DNA of 64,000 nucleotides from positions 1,661,680 to 1,725,679 of the forward strand of contig NZ_MRSV01000001.1 in the NCBI RefSeq assembly GCF_001909285.1, read 5' to 3'. Shown one piece after another: positions 43,736-54,035 of the stretch. This DNA is from Exiguobacterium profundum. GTDB taxonomy: Bacteria > Bacillota > Bacilli > Exiguobacteriales > Exiguobacteriaceae. The notes below the pieces were generated by a model. The model searched no databases, was not told the origin of the DNA, and saw only the letters and a program-made list of their open reading frames with translations. Both the position numbers and the translations under genes were made by a program. Numbering within the stretch: the first letter of the stretch is position 1; every line of letters begins with the position of its first letter.

Positions 43736-46450
43736 ATGGAACAGACGAATGTTTTAGACGCCTTCGCATCTCGGACAAAGTTCGAAGCGAACGGGCAATC
43801 GTATGATTTTTATCGTTTGAAAAAATTGGAAGAAGAAGGATTGACGGACATCAGCCGTCTTCCGTATTCGATTCGCGTTCTTCTTGAATCGGTTCTCCGT
43901 CAACAAGACGGGCGTGCCATCACGAAAGAACATGTCGAGAACTTGGCAAAATGGGGCACTGCCGACGTCTCGAAAGACATTGACGTACCGTTCAAACCGG
44001 CACGTGTCGTACTTCAAGACTTCACGGGTGTACCGACGGTCGTAGACCTTGCTTCACTTCGTAAAGCGATGGCAGACCTCGGTGGAGACCCGAACAAAAT
44101 CAACCCAGAAATTCCTGTCGATCTCGTCGTCGACCACTCAGTTCAAGTAGATGCATATGGTTTCGCTGGCGCATTGATGAAAAACATGGACATCGAATTT
44201 GAACGTAACGAAGAACGTTATAAGTTCTTACGTTGGGCTCAGACGGCATTTGACAACTATCGTGCCGTACCACCTGCAACGGGGATTGTTCACCAAGTAA
44301 ACTTGGAGTACTTGGCATCTGTCGTCCTCGAGAAGAATGATGCAGAAGGTACAGTTGCTTATCCAGACTCACTCGTCGGAACGGATTCGCACACAACGAT
44401 GATCAACGGACTCGGTGTTCTTGGCTGGGGTGTCGGCGGAATCGAGGCGGAAGCAAGCATGCTCGGTCAACCATCATACTTCCCAGTGCCAGACGTCGTC
44501 GGTGTCAAAATCATCGGTGAAGTAAACCCTGGTGTGACAGCGACAGATGTGGCGCTCGTCGTGACAGAGATGCTACGTCATGAAAAAGTTGTCGGGAAAT
44601 TCGTTGAATTCTTCGGACCGTCGCTCCACACGATGCCACTTTCAGACCGTGCGACGATTGCAAACATGGCGCCTGAATATGGTGCGACATGTGGATTCTT
44701 CCCGGTCGATACGGAAACATTGAACTACATGCGTACGACTGGTCGCTCTGAAGAGTTGATTTCACTCGTCGAAGAATACTCTAAAGCGAATGATCTCTTC
44801 TATACACCAGATCAAGCTGATCCAACGTTCACAAAAGTGTTGACACTCGACTTGTCGAAAGTCCAGCCTTCACTTGCGGGTCCGAAACGTCCACAAGACC
44901 GAATCAACCTCTCAGACGTTCAAACATCGTTCATCGATAGCTTGAGTGCTCCTGCAGGAAACAGTGGCTTCGGACTTGACCGTTCTGAACTCGACAAAAC
45001 GGCGACAGTCAAGTACGAGGACGGCGCAGTCGACATGAGTACGGGAGATGTTGCGATTGCAGCCATCACAAGCTGTACGAACACGTCGAACCCATACGTC
45101 ATGGTCGGTGCTGGACTCGTTGCGAAGAAAGCCGTTGAACGTGGCTTAACCGTTCCGAAATACGTGAAGACATCACTCGCACCAGGTTCGAAAGTCGTAA
45201 CGGACTACTTGGATAAGGCTGGTTTGACTTCTTACTTGGACGAACTTGGCTTCAACACGGTCGGATACGGTTGTACGACATGTATCGGAAACTCTGGTCC
45301 GCTTGACCGTGAAGTCGAAGATACGATCACAGAAAACGACTTGCTCGTGTCGTCAGTCCTCTCTGGTAACCGTAACTTTGAAGGGCGCGTTCACCCGCTC
45401 GTGAAGGCAAACTTCTTGGCATCACCACCGCTCGTCGTCGCTTACGCTCTTGCCGGGTCAGTCAACTTCGACATTATGAATGATTCGTTCGGTACAGACA
45501 AAGATGGAAATGAAGTATACTTCAAAGACATCTGGCCATCAAACGATGAAATCAAAATGGTTGTCCAAGACGTCGTATCACCAGAAGCATTCCGTAAAGA
45601 GTACGAAACGGTCTTCACTGGTAACGAGCGTTGGAACGCACTCGATGTTCCGGAAGGAAACTTGTATGACTTCTCAGATGAGTCGACATACATCCAAAAC
45701 CCACCGTTCTTCGAACAACTCGAACCAGAAGCGGGCGAGGTTCATGCATTGAATGGCTTACGTGTCATCGGGAAGTTTGCGGATTCGGTTACGACCGACC
45801 ACATCTCGCCAGCTGGATCATTCTCGAAGACGACACCAGCCGGTCAATACCTCCTTTCTAAAGGGGTAGAGCCAATCGACTTCAACTCATATGGTTCTCG
45901 CCGTGGTAACCATGAAGTCATGATGCGTGGTACGTTCGCAAACATTCGTATCCGCAACCAAGTTGCTCCAGGAACTGAAGGTGGCTTTACGACGTACTGG
46001 CCAACTGGTGAAATCATGCCAATGTATGATGCGGCTATGAAGTACAAGGAACAGGGAACAGGTCTTGTTGTCCTTGCAGGAAATGATTACGGAATGGGAT
46101 CATCTCGTGACTGGGCAGCGAAAGGGACGAATCTTCTTGGAATCCGTGCGGTCATCGCACAAAGTTTCGAGCGGATTCACCGTTCGAACCTTGTCATGAT
46201 GGGTGTGCTCCCGCTTCAGTTCTTAGACGGGGAATCGGCTGAATCACTCGGATTGACTGGTGAAGAAGCAATTGATATTCAAGTCGATGAGTCTGTACGT
46301 CCGCGCGATATTTTGAACGCAAAAGCGACACATGAAAACGGAACGGTGACAGAGTTCAAAGTCATCGCTCGTTTCGACTCTGAAGTTGAAATTGATTACT
46401 ACCGTCACGGTGGAATCCTGCAAATGGTTCTCCGTAACAAATTGAAATAA
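43736..46450 (+). CDS. citB: Aconitate hydratase
   Basis: 904 residues from ATG 43736 with AAAGGGGGAAA upstream; the longer frame from 43703 starts before that site. The three 4Fe-4S cysteines are C447 ([10 protein letters not shown]), C513 and C516 ([11 protein letters not shown]). The swivel domain starts near 690 with [12 protein letters not shown]. It isomerises citrate to isocitrate in the TCA cycle, and in Bacillus the apo-form binds mRNA. Monocistronic between terminators, codon use of a highly expressed gene. Confidence 0.97.
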   Translation: MEQTNVLDAFASRTKFEANGQSYDFYRLKKLEEEGLTDISRLPYSIRVLLESVLRQQDGRAITKEHVENLAKWGTADVSKDIDVPFKPARVVLQDFTGVPTVVDLASLRKAMADLGGDPNKINPEIPVDLVVDHSVQVDAYGFAGALMKNMDIEFERNEERYKFLRWAQTAFDNYRAVPPATGIVHQVNLEYLASVVLEKNDAEGTVAYPDSLVGTDSHTTMINGLGVLGWGVGGIEAEASMLGQPSYFPVPDVVGVKIIGEVNPGVTATDVALVVTEMLRHEKVVGKFVEFFGPSLHTMPLSDRATIANMAPEYGATCGFFPVDTETLNYMRTTGRSEELISLVEEYSKANDLFYTPDQADPTFTKVLTLDLSKVQPSLAGPKRPQDRINLSDVQTSFIDSLSAPAGNSGFGLDRSELDKTATVKYEDGAVDMSTGDVAIAAITSCTNTSNPYVMVGAGLVAKKAVERGLTVPKYVKTSLAPGSKVVTDYLDKAGLTSYLDELGFNTVGYGCTTCIGNSGPLDREVEDTITENDLLVSSVLSGNRNFEGRVHPLVKANFLASPPLVVAYALAGSVNFDIMNDSFGTDKDGNEVYFKDIWPSNDEIKMVVQDVVSPEAFRKEYETVFTGNERWNALDVPEGNLYDFSDESTYIQNPPFFEQLEPEAGEVHALNGLRVIGKFADSVTTDHISPAGSFSKTTPAGQYLLSKGVEPIDFNSYGSRRGNHEVMMRGTFANIRIRNQVAPGTEGGFTTYWPTGEIMPMYDAAMKYKEQGTGLVVLAGNDYGMGSSRDWAAKGTNLLGIRAVIAQSFERIHRSNLVMMGVLPLQFLDGESAESLGLTGEEAIDIQVDESVRPRDILNAKATHENGTVTEFKVIARFDSEVEIDYYRHGGILQMVLRNKLK

Positions 46451-46463
46451 GTGCTAGTCCATG

Positions 46464-46493
46464 ACCTTCCTTTAAAAAAAGGAAGGTTTTTTT
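46464..46493 (+). terminator. Terminator after citB
   Basis: ACCTTCCTTT (46464-46473) pairs with AAAGGAAGGT (46478-46487), with a T7 tail. Confidence 0.9.
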
Positions 46494-46563
46494 CATGAAT
46501 ATGCAATTTTAAGGTGAAAGTTTTAAAAGATTCGGGAACAGGAAGACAGGGAGGGGTGCGCTT

Positions 46564-47058
46564 ATGGATAAGAAAGAGAAGCTCGGAAAGAGTTGGTGGA
46601 AACGATTAAAACAACAAAAAGAGGTGGAACCGGATCGAGAAATTGATATCACCCTTTCAGAATTGCGTCATGCGATTCACGAATATGAACAGACACTGCC
46701 AAAAGGTGTGAATCGCACCGTCCTACTGGATGACTCGCAAGAAATCGACACCAAACGCTTGAAACATCACCTTTCGGGAATCCCGAAACAACGTTTCTTC
46801 ATGTCAAAAGAGACGTTTCATATCGTACCGGAAGATGAACGCGACGTCATTTATGAAATGGATCAAGTGCAACGGGCACTCGATCTGTATATGGACCAGG
46901 AGAAGAAATTACCGTTACAAAAATTTCAGAACGCGCTTCAACTCGATTTGACCTGTTTACGAGAGGGGGGTTATTTAAAAACGTTGCCAAAAAGACCTTA
47001 CTATGTGGTCGATGAAACATTGATTGTTTCACTGGAGCCCAAAGAAACAACTGGATGA
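46564..47058 (+). CDS. Small soluble protein of unknown function (possibly DUF3939)
   Basis: 164 residues with GGGAGGGG upstream. Basic, Lys/Trp-rich N-terminus (KLGKSWWKRLKQQKE), then a charged alpha/beta domain with ITLSELRHAIHEYEQTLP and a second block starting DVIYEMDQVQRALDLYMDQ. Two similar helical segments suggest an internal repeat. It resembles what I remember of DUF3939, but this is not certain. No signal or membrane helix. A 125-base gap follows with no clear terminator. Confidence 0.65.
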   Translation: MDKKEKLGKSWWKRLKQQKEVEPDREIDITLSELRHAIHEYEQTLPKGVNRTVLLDDSQEIDTKRLKHHLSGIPKQRFFMSKETFHIVPEDERDVIYEMDQVQRALDLYMDQEKKLPLQKFQNALQLDLTCLREGGYLKTLPKRPYYVVDETLIVSLEPKETTG

Positions 47059-47182
47059 CAAGACACCTATCTATTGGACGGTAAACAACACATTTATGTA
47101 CACATAGGGTTGTGACTTGTTTCAAAAGTATGTTAGGGTGGAAAACGTATATGAAAATAGAAAATTAAATAGGAGTGATTTT

Positions 47183-48748
47183 ATGGAACGAAAAAGCCGT
47201 GTGACGACCGTATTCGTCGTATCTGCAATCATAACTGGCTTATTTACGATTTGGGGACTTTTCCCCGAGAGTTTATTAGGTAATGCCAGTCTATTAAACG
47301 TGACGAGTACGTTACAAGGCTGGCTCTCAAACGGGATGGGTTGGTTCTATCTCTTGAGCGCCACCGGGTTTTTACTGGTTGCCATCTTTTTAATCTTTTC
47401 AAGATATGGTTCGATTCGACTTGGAAAGGATACAGATCGTCCAGAATTTAGTTATTTATCATGGTTTGCCATGTTATTCAGTGCCGGGATGGGAATTGGA
47501 CTCATCTTCTGGGGAGCGGCTGAACCGTTGCTCCACTTCCACTCACCACCATTCGCTTCCCCTACACCTGAAGGAGATGCACGGACTGCTATGCGTTATG
47601 CATTTTTCCATTGGGGTCTCCATCCATGGGCGATTTACGCAATGATTGCGCTCGCCATCGCATATTCGACGTTTAGAAAAGGTCGTCCCGCGACGATTGG
47701 GGAGACAATCGGTTCGCTCGTCCATAACCGCTACGAACAACCCGTGAAGCAAACGGTCGATATCCTTGCGGTCATTGCGACTGCATTCGGGGTAGCGACT
47801 TCACTTGGTTTTGGTGCTCAGCAAATTGCCGGTGGCCTTCATTACCTCATCCCTGGGGTACCGAACGCTTTCGTGACACAGTTGATCATCATTGCCGTCG
47901 TAACGGTGCTCTACATGATCAGTGCTTCGACAGGTCTTGACAAAGGAATTCGAATCTTAAGTAATACGAATATATTCTTGGCAATTGTCCTACTTGTAGC
48001 GACGATGTTTGCGGGACCGACAGCTTTCATTTTCGACTTGTTCACACAAACAGTCGGAACTTATTTGCAGCAGCTCCCGAGCATGAGTTTCCGTACAGCC
48101 GCATTTGAACCCGTTGAACGTGAATGGGTGAACGGTTGGACCATCTTCTACTGGGCTTGGTGGATTTCTTGGTCACCATTCGTCGGAACGTTTATCGCAC
48201 GTGTATCGAAAGGGCGTACGATTCGGGAATTTATCATCGGAATCTTACTTGTCCCGACATCATTCGGATTATTATGGTTCTCCGTCTTCGGCGGTTCGGC
48301 CATCTGGGCTGATTTGTTCGGAGGATATAGCTTAATTGATCAAGTAAACGAAATCGGTACTGAAGTCGGGCTGTTCGCACTGTTTGAAACGTTCGGTGGT
48401 TTTGGGACGCTTCTCAGTGTAATCGCCATCTTCTTGATTTCGACATTCTTTATTACATCGGCCGACTCTGCGACATACGTCCTCGGTATGCTTACATCGA
48501 ACGGGAAGCTTATCCCGCCGATGGGGATTAAAATGACTTGGGGAATCATCCAATCATCAATCGCAGCCGTATTGTTGTATGCTGGTGGATTAGATGCTCT
48601 ACAAGCTGTTGCGATTCTCGCAGCCTTCCCATTCATCTTCGTGCTCATCTTTATGATGATTGCCTTATTCAAGGATCTTACCGACGAACCGGATGAACGA
48701 GATAAATGGCTAGAGATGCAAAAGAAAGATGAAGATAAACTAGGTTAA
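47183..48748 (+). CDS. BCCT-family betaine/choline/carnitine-type transporter
   Basis: 521 residues from ATG 47183 with TAGGAGTG upstream; in-frame codons earlier lack a site. Twelve membrane helices. The BCCT signature WAWWISWSPFVGTFIARVSK (about 335-354) includes the Trp box that binds trimethylammonium groups, and GMGIGLIFWGAAEP (about 97-110) is the glycine stretch of helix 3. Likely sodium-coupled uptake of glycine betaine for osmotic protection (OpuD/BetL group). Exact substrate not determined. The cytoplasmic C-terminal tail is short and acidic/basic. Confidence 0.92.
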   Translation: MERKSRVTTVFVVSAIITGLFTIWGLFPESLLGNASLLNVTSTLQGWLSNGMGWFYLLSATGFLLVAIFLIFSRYGSIRLGKDTDRPEFSYLSWFAMLFSAGMGIGLIFWGAAEPLLHFHSPPFASPTPEGDARTAMRYAFFHWGLHPWAIYAMIALAIAYSTFRKGRPATIGETIGSLVHNRYEQPVKQTVDILAVIATAFGVATSLGFGAQQIAGGLHYLIPGVPNAFVTQLIIIAVVTVLYMISASTGLDKGIRILSNTNIFLAIVLLVATMFAGPTAFIFDLFTQTVGTYLQQLPSMSFRTAAFEPVEREWVNGWTIFYWAWWISWSPFVGTFIARVSKGRTIREFIIGILLVPTSFGLLWFSVFGGSAIWADLFGGYSLIDQVNEIGTEVGLFALFETFGGFGTLLSVIAIFLISTFFITSADSATYVLGMLTSNGKLIPPMGIKMTWGIIQSSIAAVLLYAGGLDALQAVAILAAFPFIFVLIFMMIALFKDLTDEPDERDKWLEMQKKDEDKLG

Positions 48749-48752
48749 TTCG

Positions 48753-48778
48753 AAAGGGTCTCAGATGAGGCCCTTTTT
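48753..48778 (+). terminator. Terminator after the BCCT gene
   Basis: AAAGGGTCTC (48753-48762) pairs with GAGGCCCTTT (48767-48776), one T-G wobble, then T. Confidence 0.82.
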
Positions 48779-48849
48779 CGGTCAAAAATATTTTGCTTGT
48801 CCTTCTCGCTAGTGTAGGATAGTAAGTGAAGAAACGAGGAGGATAGGCT

Positions 48850-49527
48850 ATGAAACAACAGATAAAAAAACGGTTGAGCTGGGTGATATTGGCTGGCATC
48901 CTCATTGTCGGGGCATTACTCGCTTATAACTTCTATGTGCTCATGGATTTGAGCGGGGAAGAGGAGGAGCAAGTCGAACCATTCTACTCGAATGTCGTGA
49001 TCGGATATCAAGAACGCAAACTTCCAAAAGAAGGCGAAGAGCTCGAAGAACGAGAGTATCTTGTCACTTATGATGAGGATGGACATTTTGTATCTGAAGT
49101 CGTGACGGGTCCAAATGTTGGCGCGAAAGCTGAATGGGATGGAGAGACCTACTTAGAGTTCAATCCGGACGGGGAAGAAGTTCTTCGACAGGAGACGAAC
49201 TCCGGAGCAGTCGCACCTCATCCATTCTTGTCACGTGCAACGAACGAACAGATTCGTAAATGGCTCGATGACGGGACGCTCGGTTCAAGTGAAGGCGAAA
49301 CCGATTTGGTCGGACGTACCGCGCAAGCGTATGTGAAATCAGAATCGGCTGAGACCGTTCCGGAAGAGTGGATTGAAAACTATCCATCGATTTTTAGTGA
49401 AGAAGAAAATAAAGAGACTGTCACATATTATGTCGATGCGCACGAACGAATCTTGCTCGCGGCAGAATCGCGGAATAACGGGAAGTTATTCCATTCGATT
49501 CGGATGACATCGTTTGAATCAAGATAA
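48850..49527 (+). CDS. Membrane-anchored extracytoplasmic protein of unknown function
   Basis: 225 residues with GAGGAGG upstream. Basic N-terminus (KQQIKKR) and one membrane helix (about 9-30), then an acidic linker EEEEQ and a beta-rich domain outside the membrane (REYLVTYDEDGHFVSEVV, then TYLEFNPDGEEVLRQE). The pattern of strands is like LolA/MucB-type or signalling lipoproteins, but I recognise no family. No lipobox cysteine. The tandem AAA+ gene follows at 49584, after a weak hairpin (GGGAGC/GCTCCC near 49534-49560). Confidence 0.6.
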   Translation: MKQQIKKRLSWVILAGILIVGALLAYNFYVLMDLSGEEEEQVEPFYSNVVIGYQERKLPKEGEELEEREYLVTYDEDGHFVSEVVTGPNVGAKAEWDGETYLEFNPDGEEVLRQETNSGAVAPHPFLSRATNEQIRKWLDDGTLGSSEGETDLVGRTAQAYVKSESAETVPEEWIENYPSIFSEEENKETVTYYVDAHERILLAAESRNNGKLFHSIRMTSFESR

Positions 49528-49583
49528 TCCGATGGGGAGCAGACATGATGTCGGCTCCCTTGTCGTCTGAAAGGGAGAACAAG

Positions 49584-51842
49584 ATGAAACAAATTCAAGT
49601 GGAACAAGTTCAAACGGACTTGACGAACTGGGAAGCTGGAGAAAAAGTAAACGAGGCGGCTTTGTTATCTTACGCACATTGGTCTCGTGCGACTCAGCAC
49701 CAAGAAGAATTAATTCGTTCCTTGCGGCTGCTCGCAACACATCGGCTCAAACAAAAGGAAACGATGGACCCGTTACTCAACCGCTGGGTAAAAGAGTTGG
49801 AGGCGATGAACGCACTTCCTCCAGAGCTTCGTCTGTTTCAACTGAATGAGCAGTTGCGTCGTTCGAAACAGGCGCTTCAAATCGACTGGCCAACCTTACG
49901 AGAGGCCGATTACGCCTCGATGAAGGTTCAAATCTTAACAGAGTACGAGTCAAAAACGTCAGCGTTGCTCGATCAACTTGACCAACTCCATGATGAGGTG
50001 GAGACTGCGAAGTCTGATTTACGTGATTCTGAATGGCGCGGACAATTGGAAAACCTGTTTGAAGCGATCATCGAAGCGATGCAAGAGGTCGCATCTCTTG
50101 AAGATGATACCGCCTCCTTGCTCGCATCCATGCAAGGGAACTATTTCAGTCGTGAAGCGTTTCATCGTTTCGGGGAGCGCGTTTCCCTTGTGAAAGAACG
50201 ACTACACACGATTTGTAAGCTACTACCAGACCGTCCGACCGAGGCACGTTCAAGTGCGATTGAATCACTTGAAGACATGATTGGGCTCGATGACATCAAA
50301 GCACGTGTAAAAGCGTGGTATCGCTTCCTTCTTTTCCAAAAAGAACGAGAGAAGGCCGGCTTTTCTTCAAAACATCAACCATCCCTTCATCTCGTCTTTA
50401 CAGGGAATCCAGGAACCGGGAAGACGACATTAGCAAGACTCATGGCCGAAATTTACTTTGAACTCGGCTTATTAGGACGCCCGGACCTTGTCGAGGCAGA
50501 CCGTTCGAGCCTTGTCGGTGCCTATGTTGGGCAAACGGAAGAGCAGGTAATGAACAAGGTGAAAGAGGCAGAAGGTGGTGTCTTATTCATCGATGAAGCA
50601 TACGCATTGAAGCGTCAGGATGCGAGTGGCAGTGATTACGGACAAGCGGCCATCGATACGCTCGTCGCCGCGATGACGAGTGGCGAATATGCTGGCAAGT
50701 TCGTCGTCATTCTAGCTGGCTACCCAGAAGAAATGCGTCATTTCCTCTTGGCGAACCCCGGTTTACGCTCACGATTCCCTGAGTCGAATCACTACGAGTT
50801 ACCGAACTACCGTGACGAAGAATTGGTCACCATCGGGGAGAAAGTGGCACAAGAGAACAATTACGTGCTGACGGAAGAGGCGAAACGATCACTTCTTGCT
50901 CGAATCGACAGAGAACGGGTCGACTCGACGTTCGGAAATGCTCGGACTGTCCATAACATTTTACTTGATGCGATGTTTAAGAAGGGTTCCCGCTTCGGTG
51001 CAGATGCTCCGTTAGACGAAATGGCGCTCTTGACTGAAGAAGACTTTGATCAGCCAGATGATGAATCGAGTCCGACATCGTTAGATGACCTTGTCGGCAT
51101 GGAAGATGCAAAAGCACAACTGGCTGAAATTGAAGCGCTCATCAAGATACAGAAGAAACGAAAAGCGCTCGGTTTGAAGACGGCGCCGGTCCAGCTCCAT
51201 GTGACATTAACCGGAAACAGCGGTACCGGAAAAACGACATTTGCCTATCTGTATGCTCAGATGTTGAAACGGACAGGTTATTTGAAGCGAGGCCATGTCA
51301 ATGTCGTCAGTCGTGCAGATTTAGTTAGTGGCTATGTGGGACAGACAGCTCAAAAAACGAAAGCGGCGATCCGTGACGCCCTTGGCGGCGTCTTGCTAAT
51401 TGACGAGGCCTATAGTTTGAACGGCGGGGCGAACGACTATGGCCGGGAGGCAATCGATACACTCGTTGATGAAATGCCGAAACATGGCGAGAATCTTGTC
51501 GTCGTCCTTGCCGGTTACGAAGGTCCGATGCGCCGATTAATTGAATCCAACCCTGGTCTTAGTAGCCGAATGAAACGGACGATTCATTTTGCTGACTATA
51601 CGCAAGAACAGTTAGTAGACATCGCAAAAAACTACGCAAGTCAGTTCGGATATGTGATGGAGGAAGATGCGCTTGAAGCATTAGCTACTCGCTTACAAGA
51701 CATCAAACATGCGAACGCGCGCACCGCTCTATCTGTTATCGATGAATCGATTGCTCGTCAGTCCTATCGTTTAGTGTCGACGGAGGATGAGAATGTGTCA
51801 CTCCAGCAATTATTAGTAGTAGATATTAAGAGTAAGTTATAA
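49584..51842 (+). CDS. Tandem AAA+ ATPase of the CbxX/CfxQ type
   Basis: 752 residues from ATG 49584 with AAAGGGAG upstream. A helical N-terminal region (about 1-235, with a coiled-coil-like stretch 130-190) precedes two AAA+ domains of the CbxX/SpoVK group. Domain 1: Walker A G274-T281 (GNPGTGKT), Walker B VLFIDEAYAL. Domain 2: Walker A G544-T551 (GNSGTGKT), Walker B VLLIDEAYSL. Both have the pore-side GAYVGQT/SGYVGQT loop. Relatives include RuBisCO activase CbxX, SpoVK and type VII EccA. Function here unknown; it may remodel a protein complex. Confidence 0.85.
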   Translation: MKQIQVEQVQTDLTNWEAGEKVNEAALLSYAHWSRATQHQEELIRSLRLLATHRLKQKETMDPLLNRWVKELEAMNALPPELRLFQLNEQLRRSKQALQIDWPTLREADYASMKVQILTEYESKTSALLDQLDQLHDEVETAKSDLRDSEWRGQLENLFEAIIEAMQEVASLEDDTASLLASMQGNYFSREAFHRFGERVSLVKERLHTICKLLPDRPTEARSSAIESLEDMIGLDDIKARVKAWYRFLLFQKEREKAGFSSKHQPSLHLVFTGNPGTGKTTLARLMAEIYFELGLLGRPDLVEADRSSLVGAYVGQTEEQVMNKVKEAEGGVLFIDEAYALKRQDASGSDYGQAAIDTLVAAMTSGEYAGKFVVILAGYPEEMRHFLLANPGLRSRFPESNHYELPNYRDEELVTIGEKVAQENNYVLTEEAKRSLLARIDRERVDSTFGNARTVHNILLDAMFKKGSRFGADAPLDEMALLTEEDFDQPDDESSPTSLDDLVGMEDAKAQLAEIEALIKIQKKRKALGLKTAPVQLHVTLTGNSGTGKTTFAYLYAQMLKRTGYLKRGHVNVVSRADLVSGYVGQTAQKTKAAIRDALGGVLLIDEAYSLNGGANDYGREAIDTLVDEMPKHGENLVVVLAGYEGPMRRLIESNPGLSSRMKRTIHFADYTQEQLVDIAKNYASQFGYVMEEDALEALATRLQDIKHANARTALSVIDESIARQSYRLVSTEDENVSLQQLLVVDIKSKL

Positions 51843-51873
51843 TATACTTTTCTTAGGAAAGAAGGATGATTCA

Positions 51874-52290
51874 ATGCACACGGTTCAAATCCCAGTAAGG
51901 TATCAAGAGACGGACATGATGGGCATCGTCTATCATGCCAACTATTTAGTTTATTTAGAGATTGCGCGCACGGAATTGTTACGACAACTAGGTGTCGAGT
52001 ATAAAGATATGGAAGAAGCGGGATTTGTCTCTCCTGTGACAAATGTATCCATGGACTATAAGCGTAGCGTGACGTATGGTGATACGGTTCATGTTCGTGT
52101 ATGGGTCGATCAATATTCAAAAATCAGAACGATTTATGGCTATGAGTTGACGAATCAACATGGAGAACTTGTTGGCACAGCGACTACAACGCATGTCGTC
52201 GTCAAACGAGGCGACTTCAAACCGATTCGACTTGATCGAGAGTTCCCGAAATGGCATGAAATGTATTTGAACGTCATGAACCCTGTTTAA
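51874..52290 (+). CDS. Acyl-CoA thioesterase (YbgC/4HBT family, YneP-like)
   Basis: 138 residues. Hot-dog fold with the active-site stretch RYQETDMMGIVYHANYLVY (about 9-27), including the Asp of the YbgC motif. Cleaves acyl-CoA, probably short chain. By position downstream of citB and near plsY it matches Bacillus yneP. Ribosome site AAAGAAGGATG. The gene starts 31 bases after the AAA+ gene with no terminator, so it may be co-transcribed. Confidence 0.9.
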   Translation: MHTVQIPVRYQETDMMGIVYHANYLVYLEIARTELLRQLGVEYKDMEEAGFVSPVTNVSMDYKRSVTYGDTVHVRVWVDQYSKIRTIYGYELTNQHGELVGTATTTHVVVKRGDFKPIRLDREFPKWHEMYLNVMNPV

Positions 52291-52305
52291 GAATCTTCTG
52301 TCTTC

Positions 52306-52344
52306 GTACCGTCAGTGTGGTATCATATCTTGACGGTACTTTTT
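52306..52344 (+). terminator. Terminator after the thioesterase
   Basis: GTACCGTCA (52306-52314) pairs with TGACGGTAC (52331-52339), then T5. Confidence 0.82.
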
Positions 52345-52368
52345 GTTATCTAGTTAGGGGAAGATCGC

Positions 52369-53229
52369 ATGCGTTATCCATCGATTTTGATGGTTTGCGG
52401 CGCCTTGACGTTCATGTTAGCCGGTTGTACGACAAACGAGCAAGTTGAACCGAAAGAACCAACAACACAGTCATCAACAGTAGATGAACAAGAGACAGAA
52501 CCAAATGAACCGACTTTGGATCGTGAAGATGAGACAGTCACCGAGTCACCTTCTGAGGAGGAGACGTCGGACGAGTCTGAACAGCCGACCGAACCAGTAG
52601 AGGAAGAACCTGTGGCACCTAGTCAACCGATTGAAACGGATGGTGTGGCCAATTTGGAATTAGATGAATTGATTCTTGTAAACAAGAAAATTGCATTACC
52701 CGCCGACTATCAGCCGAGTGATTTGGTAGAGGCGAACATTGATTTTGTCGACTCGACAGTCGGTGAACGTCGAATGTTACGTAAAGAAGCTGCTCAGGCG
52801 ATTGAAGGTTTAATGAAAGGTGCAAAAGCAGCAGGAATTGATTTGAAAGGGACGAGTGCGTTCCGTTCATACGCCTATCAAGTCAATCTCTTCAATGCTT
52901 ATGTCGAACGAGATGGCAAAGAGCAAGCCATGAAATATTCCGCACCACCAGGTCATTCTGAACATCAAACAGGACTTGCGATTGACGTATCGAGCGCCTC
53001 GGTCAACTATCAACTGACTCAAAGTCTCGGTGAGACGCTTGAAGGAAAATGGCTGGCAGATCATGCTCACGAGTATGGATTTATCATCCGTTACCAAAAA
53101 GCCTTTGAGGAAGAAACCGGATATATGTACGAACCATGGCACTTACGCTATATCGGTATTGAGCATGCGAAACAGGTACATGCATTGAATCAGCCATATG
53201 ATCGCTATATTGCGGAATTTGTGAAATAA
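52369..53229 (+). CDS. VanY-type D,D-carboxypeptidase lipoprotein
   Basis: 286 residues. Signal peptide with lipobox LAGC and lipidated C20, then a Glu/Pro/Thr-rich spacer (about 25-90) that carries the enzyme off the membrane. The VanY zinc peptidase domain (about 135-275) has SEHQTGLAIDVSS (H and D ligands) and EPWHLRYIG (catalytic Glu/zinc His). It trims the terminal D-Ala of peptidoglycan stem peptides. Placed just before plsY; a strong GGGGAAG ribosome site. Confidence 0.92.
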   Translation: MRYPSILMVCGALTFMLAGCTTNEQVEPKEPTTQSSTVDEQETEPNEPTLDREDETVTESPSEEETSDESEQPTEPVEEEPVAPSQPIETDGVANLELDELILVNKKIALPADYQPSDLVEANIDFVDSTVGERRMLRKEAAQAIEGLMKGAKAAGIDLKGTSAFRSYAYQVNLFNAYVERDGKEQAMKYSAPPGHSEHQTGLAIDVSSASVNYQLTQSLGETLEGKWLADHAHEYGFIIRYQKAFEEETGYMYEPWHLRYIGIEHAKQVHALNQPYDRYIAEFVK

Positions 53230-53240
53230 GGGGAATTGCG

Positions 53241-53861
53241 ATGCCATATGTGACAGAAATCATGATTATTATTTTAAGTTATTTACTTGGTGCCATTCCG
53301 TTTGCCCTCATCATCGGCAAGCTCGGCTATCGCGTAGACGTTCGAGAACATGGGAGCGGCAATCTGGGAACGACGAACACGTTTCGTGTATTAGGAAAGA
53401 AGGCAGGAATCCTCGTCTTACTCGGTGACATGGGGAAAGGTCTTGTCGCTGCATTGCTGCCTCTACTGTTCGGAAGCGAGATGAGCCTGCTTCTTGCCGG
53501 GATTCCGGCAGTGATTGGACACTCTTATCCTGTCTTTGCGAAATTCAAAGGTGGAAAATCGGTTGCGACGAGCGGTGGTGTTTTGTTGGCAGCCTTCCCA
53601 TGGTTCTTCTTTGTCGTCGTCGGTACATTTATCGTGACTCTCCTCACCTCGCGCATGGTATCCCTCTCCTCGATGGCTGCCGCCGTGGTGGGACTTGTGA
53701 CGGCAACGACTTATAGCATCGTGACGAAAGATTGGTTACCCCTGATCGTCATCGTGCCACTCGCATTGTTCATTATTATTAAGCATCGTACCAATTGGCA
53801 ACGTATACGTGCTGGGAAAGAACCAAAAGTTCCGCTGTTTCAACACAAGCCGAAATCATGA
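53241..53861 (+). CDS. plsY: Acyl-phosphate glycerol-3-phosphate acyltransferase PlsY
   Basis: 206 residues, five to six membrane helices. Motif 1 EHGSGNLGTTNTFRVLG (about 37-52), motif 2 GHSYPVFAKFKGGKSVATS (about 94-112) hold the conserved Ser, Arg, Lys and Gly residues that handle glycerol-3-phosphate and acyl-phosphate. It makes lysophosphatidate, the first step of phospholipid synthesis. Starts 11 bases after the VanY gene, ribosome site AAGGGG. Expected to be essential. Confidence 0.95.
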   Translation: MPYVTEIMIIILSYLLGAIPFALIIGKLGYRVDVREHGSGNLGTTNTFRVLGKKAGILVLLGDMGKGLVAALLPLLFGSEMSLLLAGIPAVIGHSYPVFAKFKGGKSVATSGGVLLAAFPWFFFVVVGTFIVTLLTSRMVSLSSMAAAVVGLVTATTYSIVTKDWLPLIVIVPLALFIIIKHRTNWQRIRAGKEPKVPLFQHKPKS

Positions 53862-53868
53862 CTCATGC

Positions 53869-53899
53869 AGGTACGTCCGTGAAGGGCGTGCCTTTTTTT
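53869..53899 (+). terminator. Terminator after plsY
   Basis: AGGTACGTCC (53869-53878) pairs with GGGCGTGCCT (53884-53893) with two wobble pairs, then T7. Confidence 0.82.
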
Positions 53900-54035
53900 G
53901 TTTTTTTTTGTTGATTTACACAAAAAAGAAACAAAAACATGTTGGATTTGCTCGTTCTTTACTTTCAATTTACGTTAAATTTACATGCGTTCGTTACACT
54001 AGAAAAGGAAAGATTATTGTGGAGGAGGCAGGGAC

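Noticed and set aside
47059-47182. Sigma-B type promoter before the BCCT gene
   Set aside because: GTTTCA and GGGTGG are present but only 11 bases apart, too short for sigma-B.
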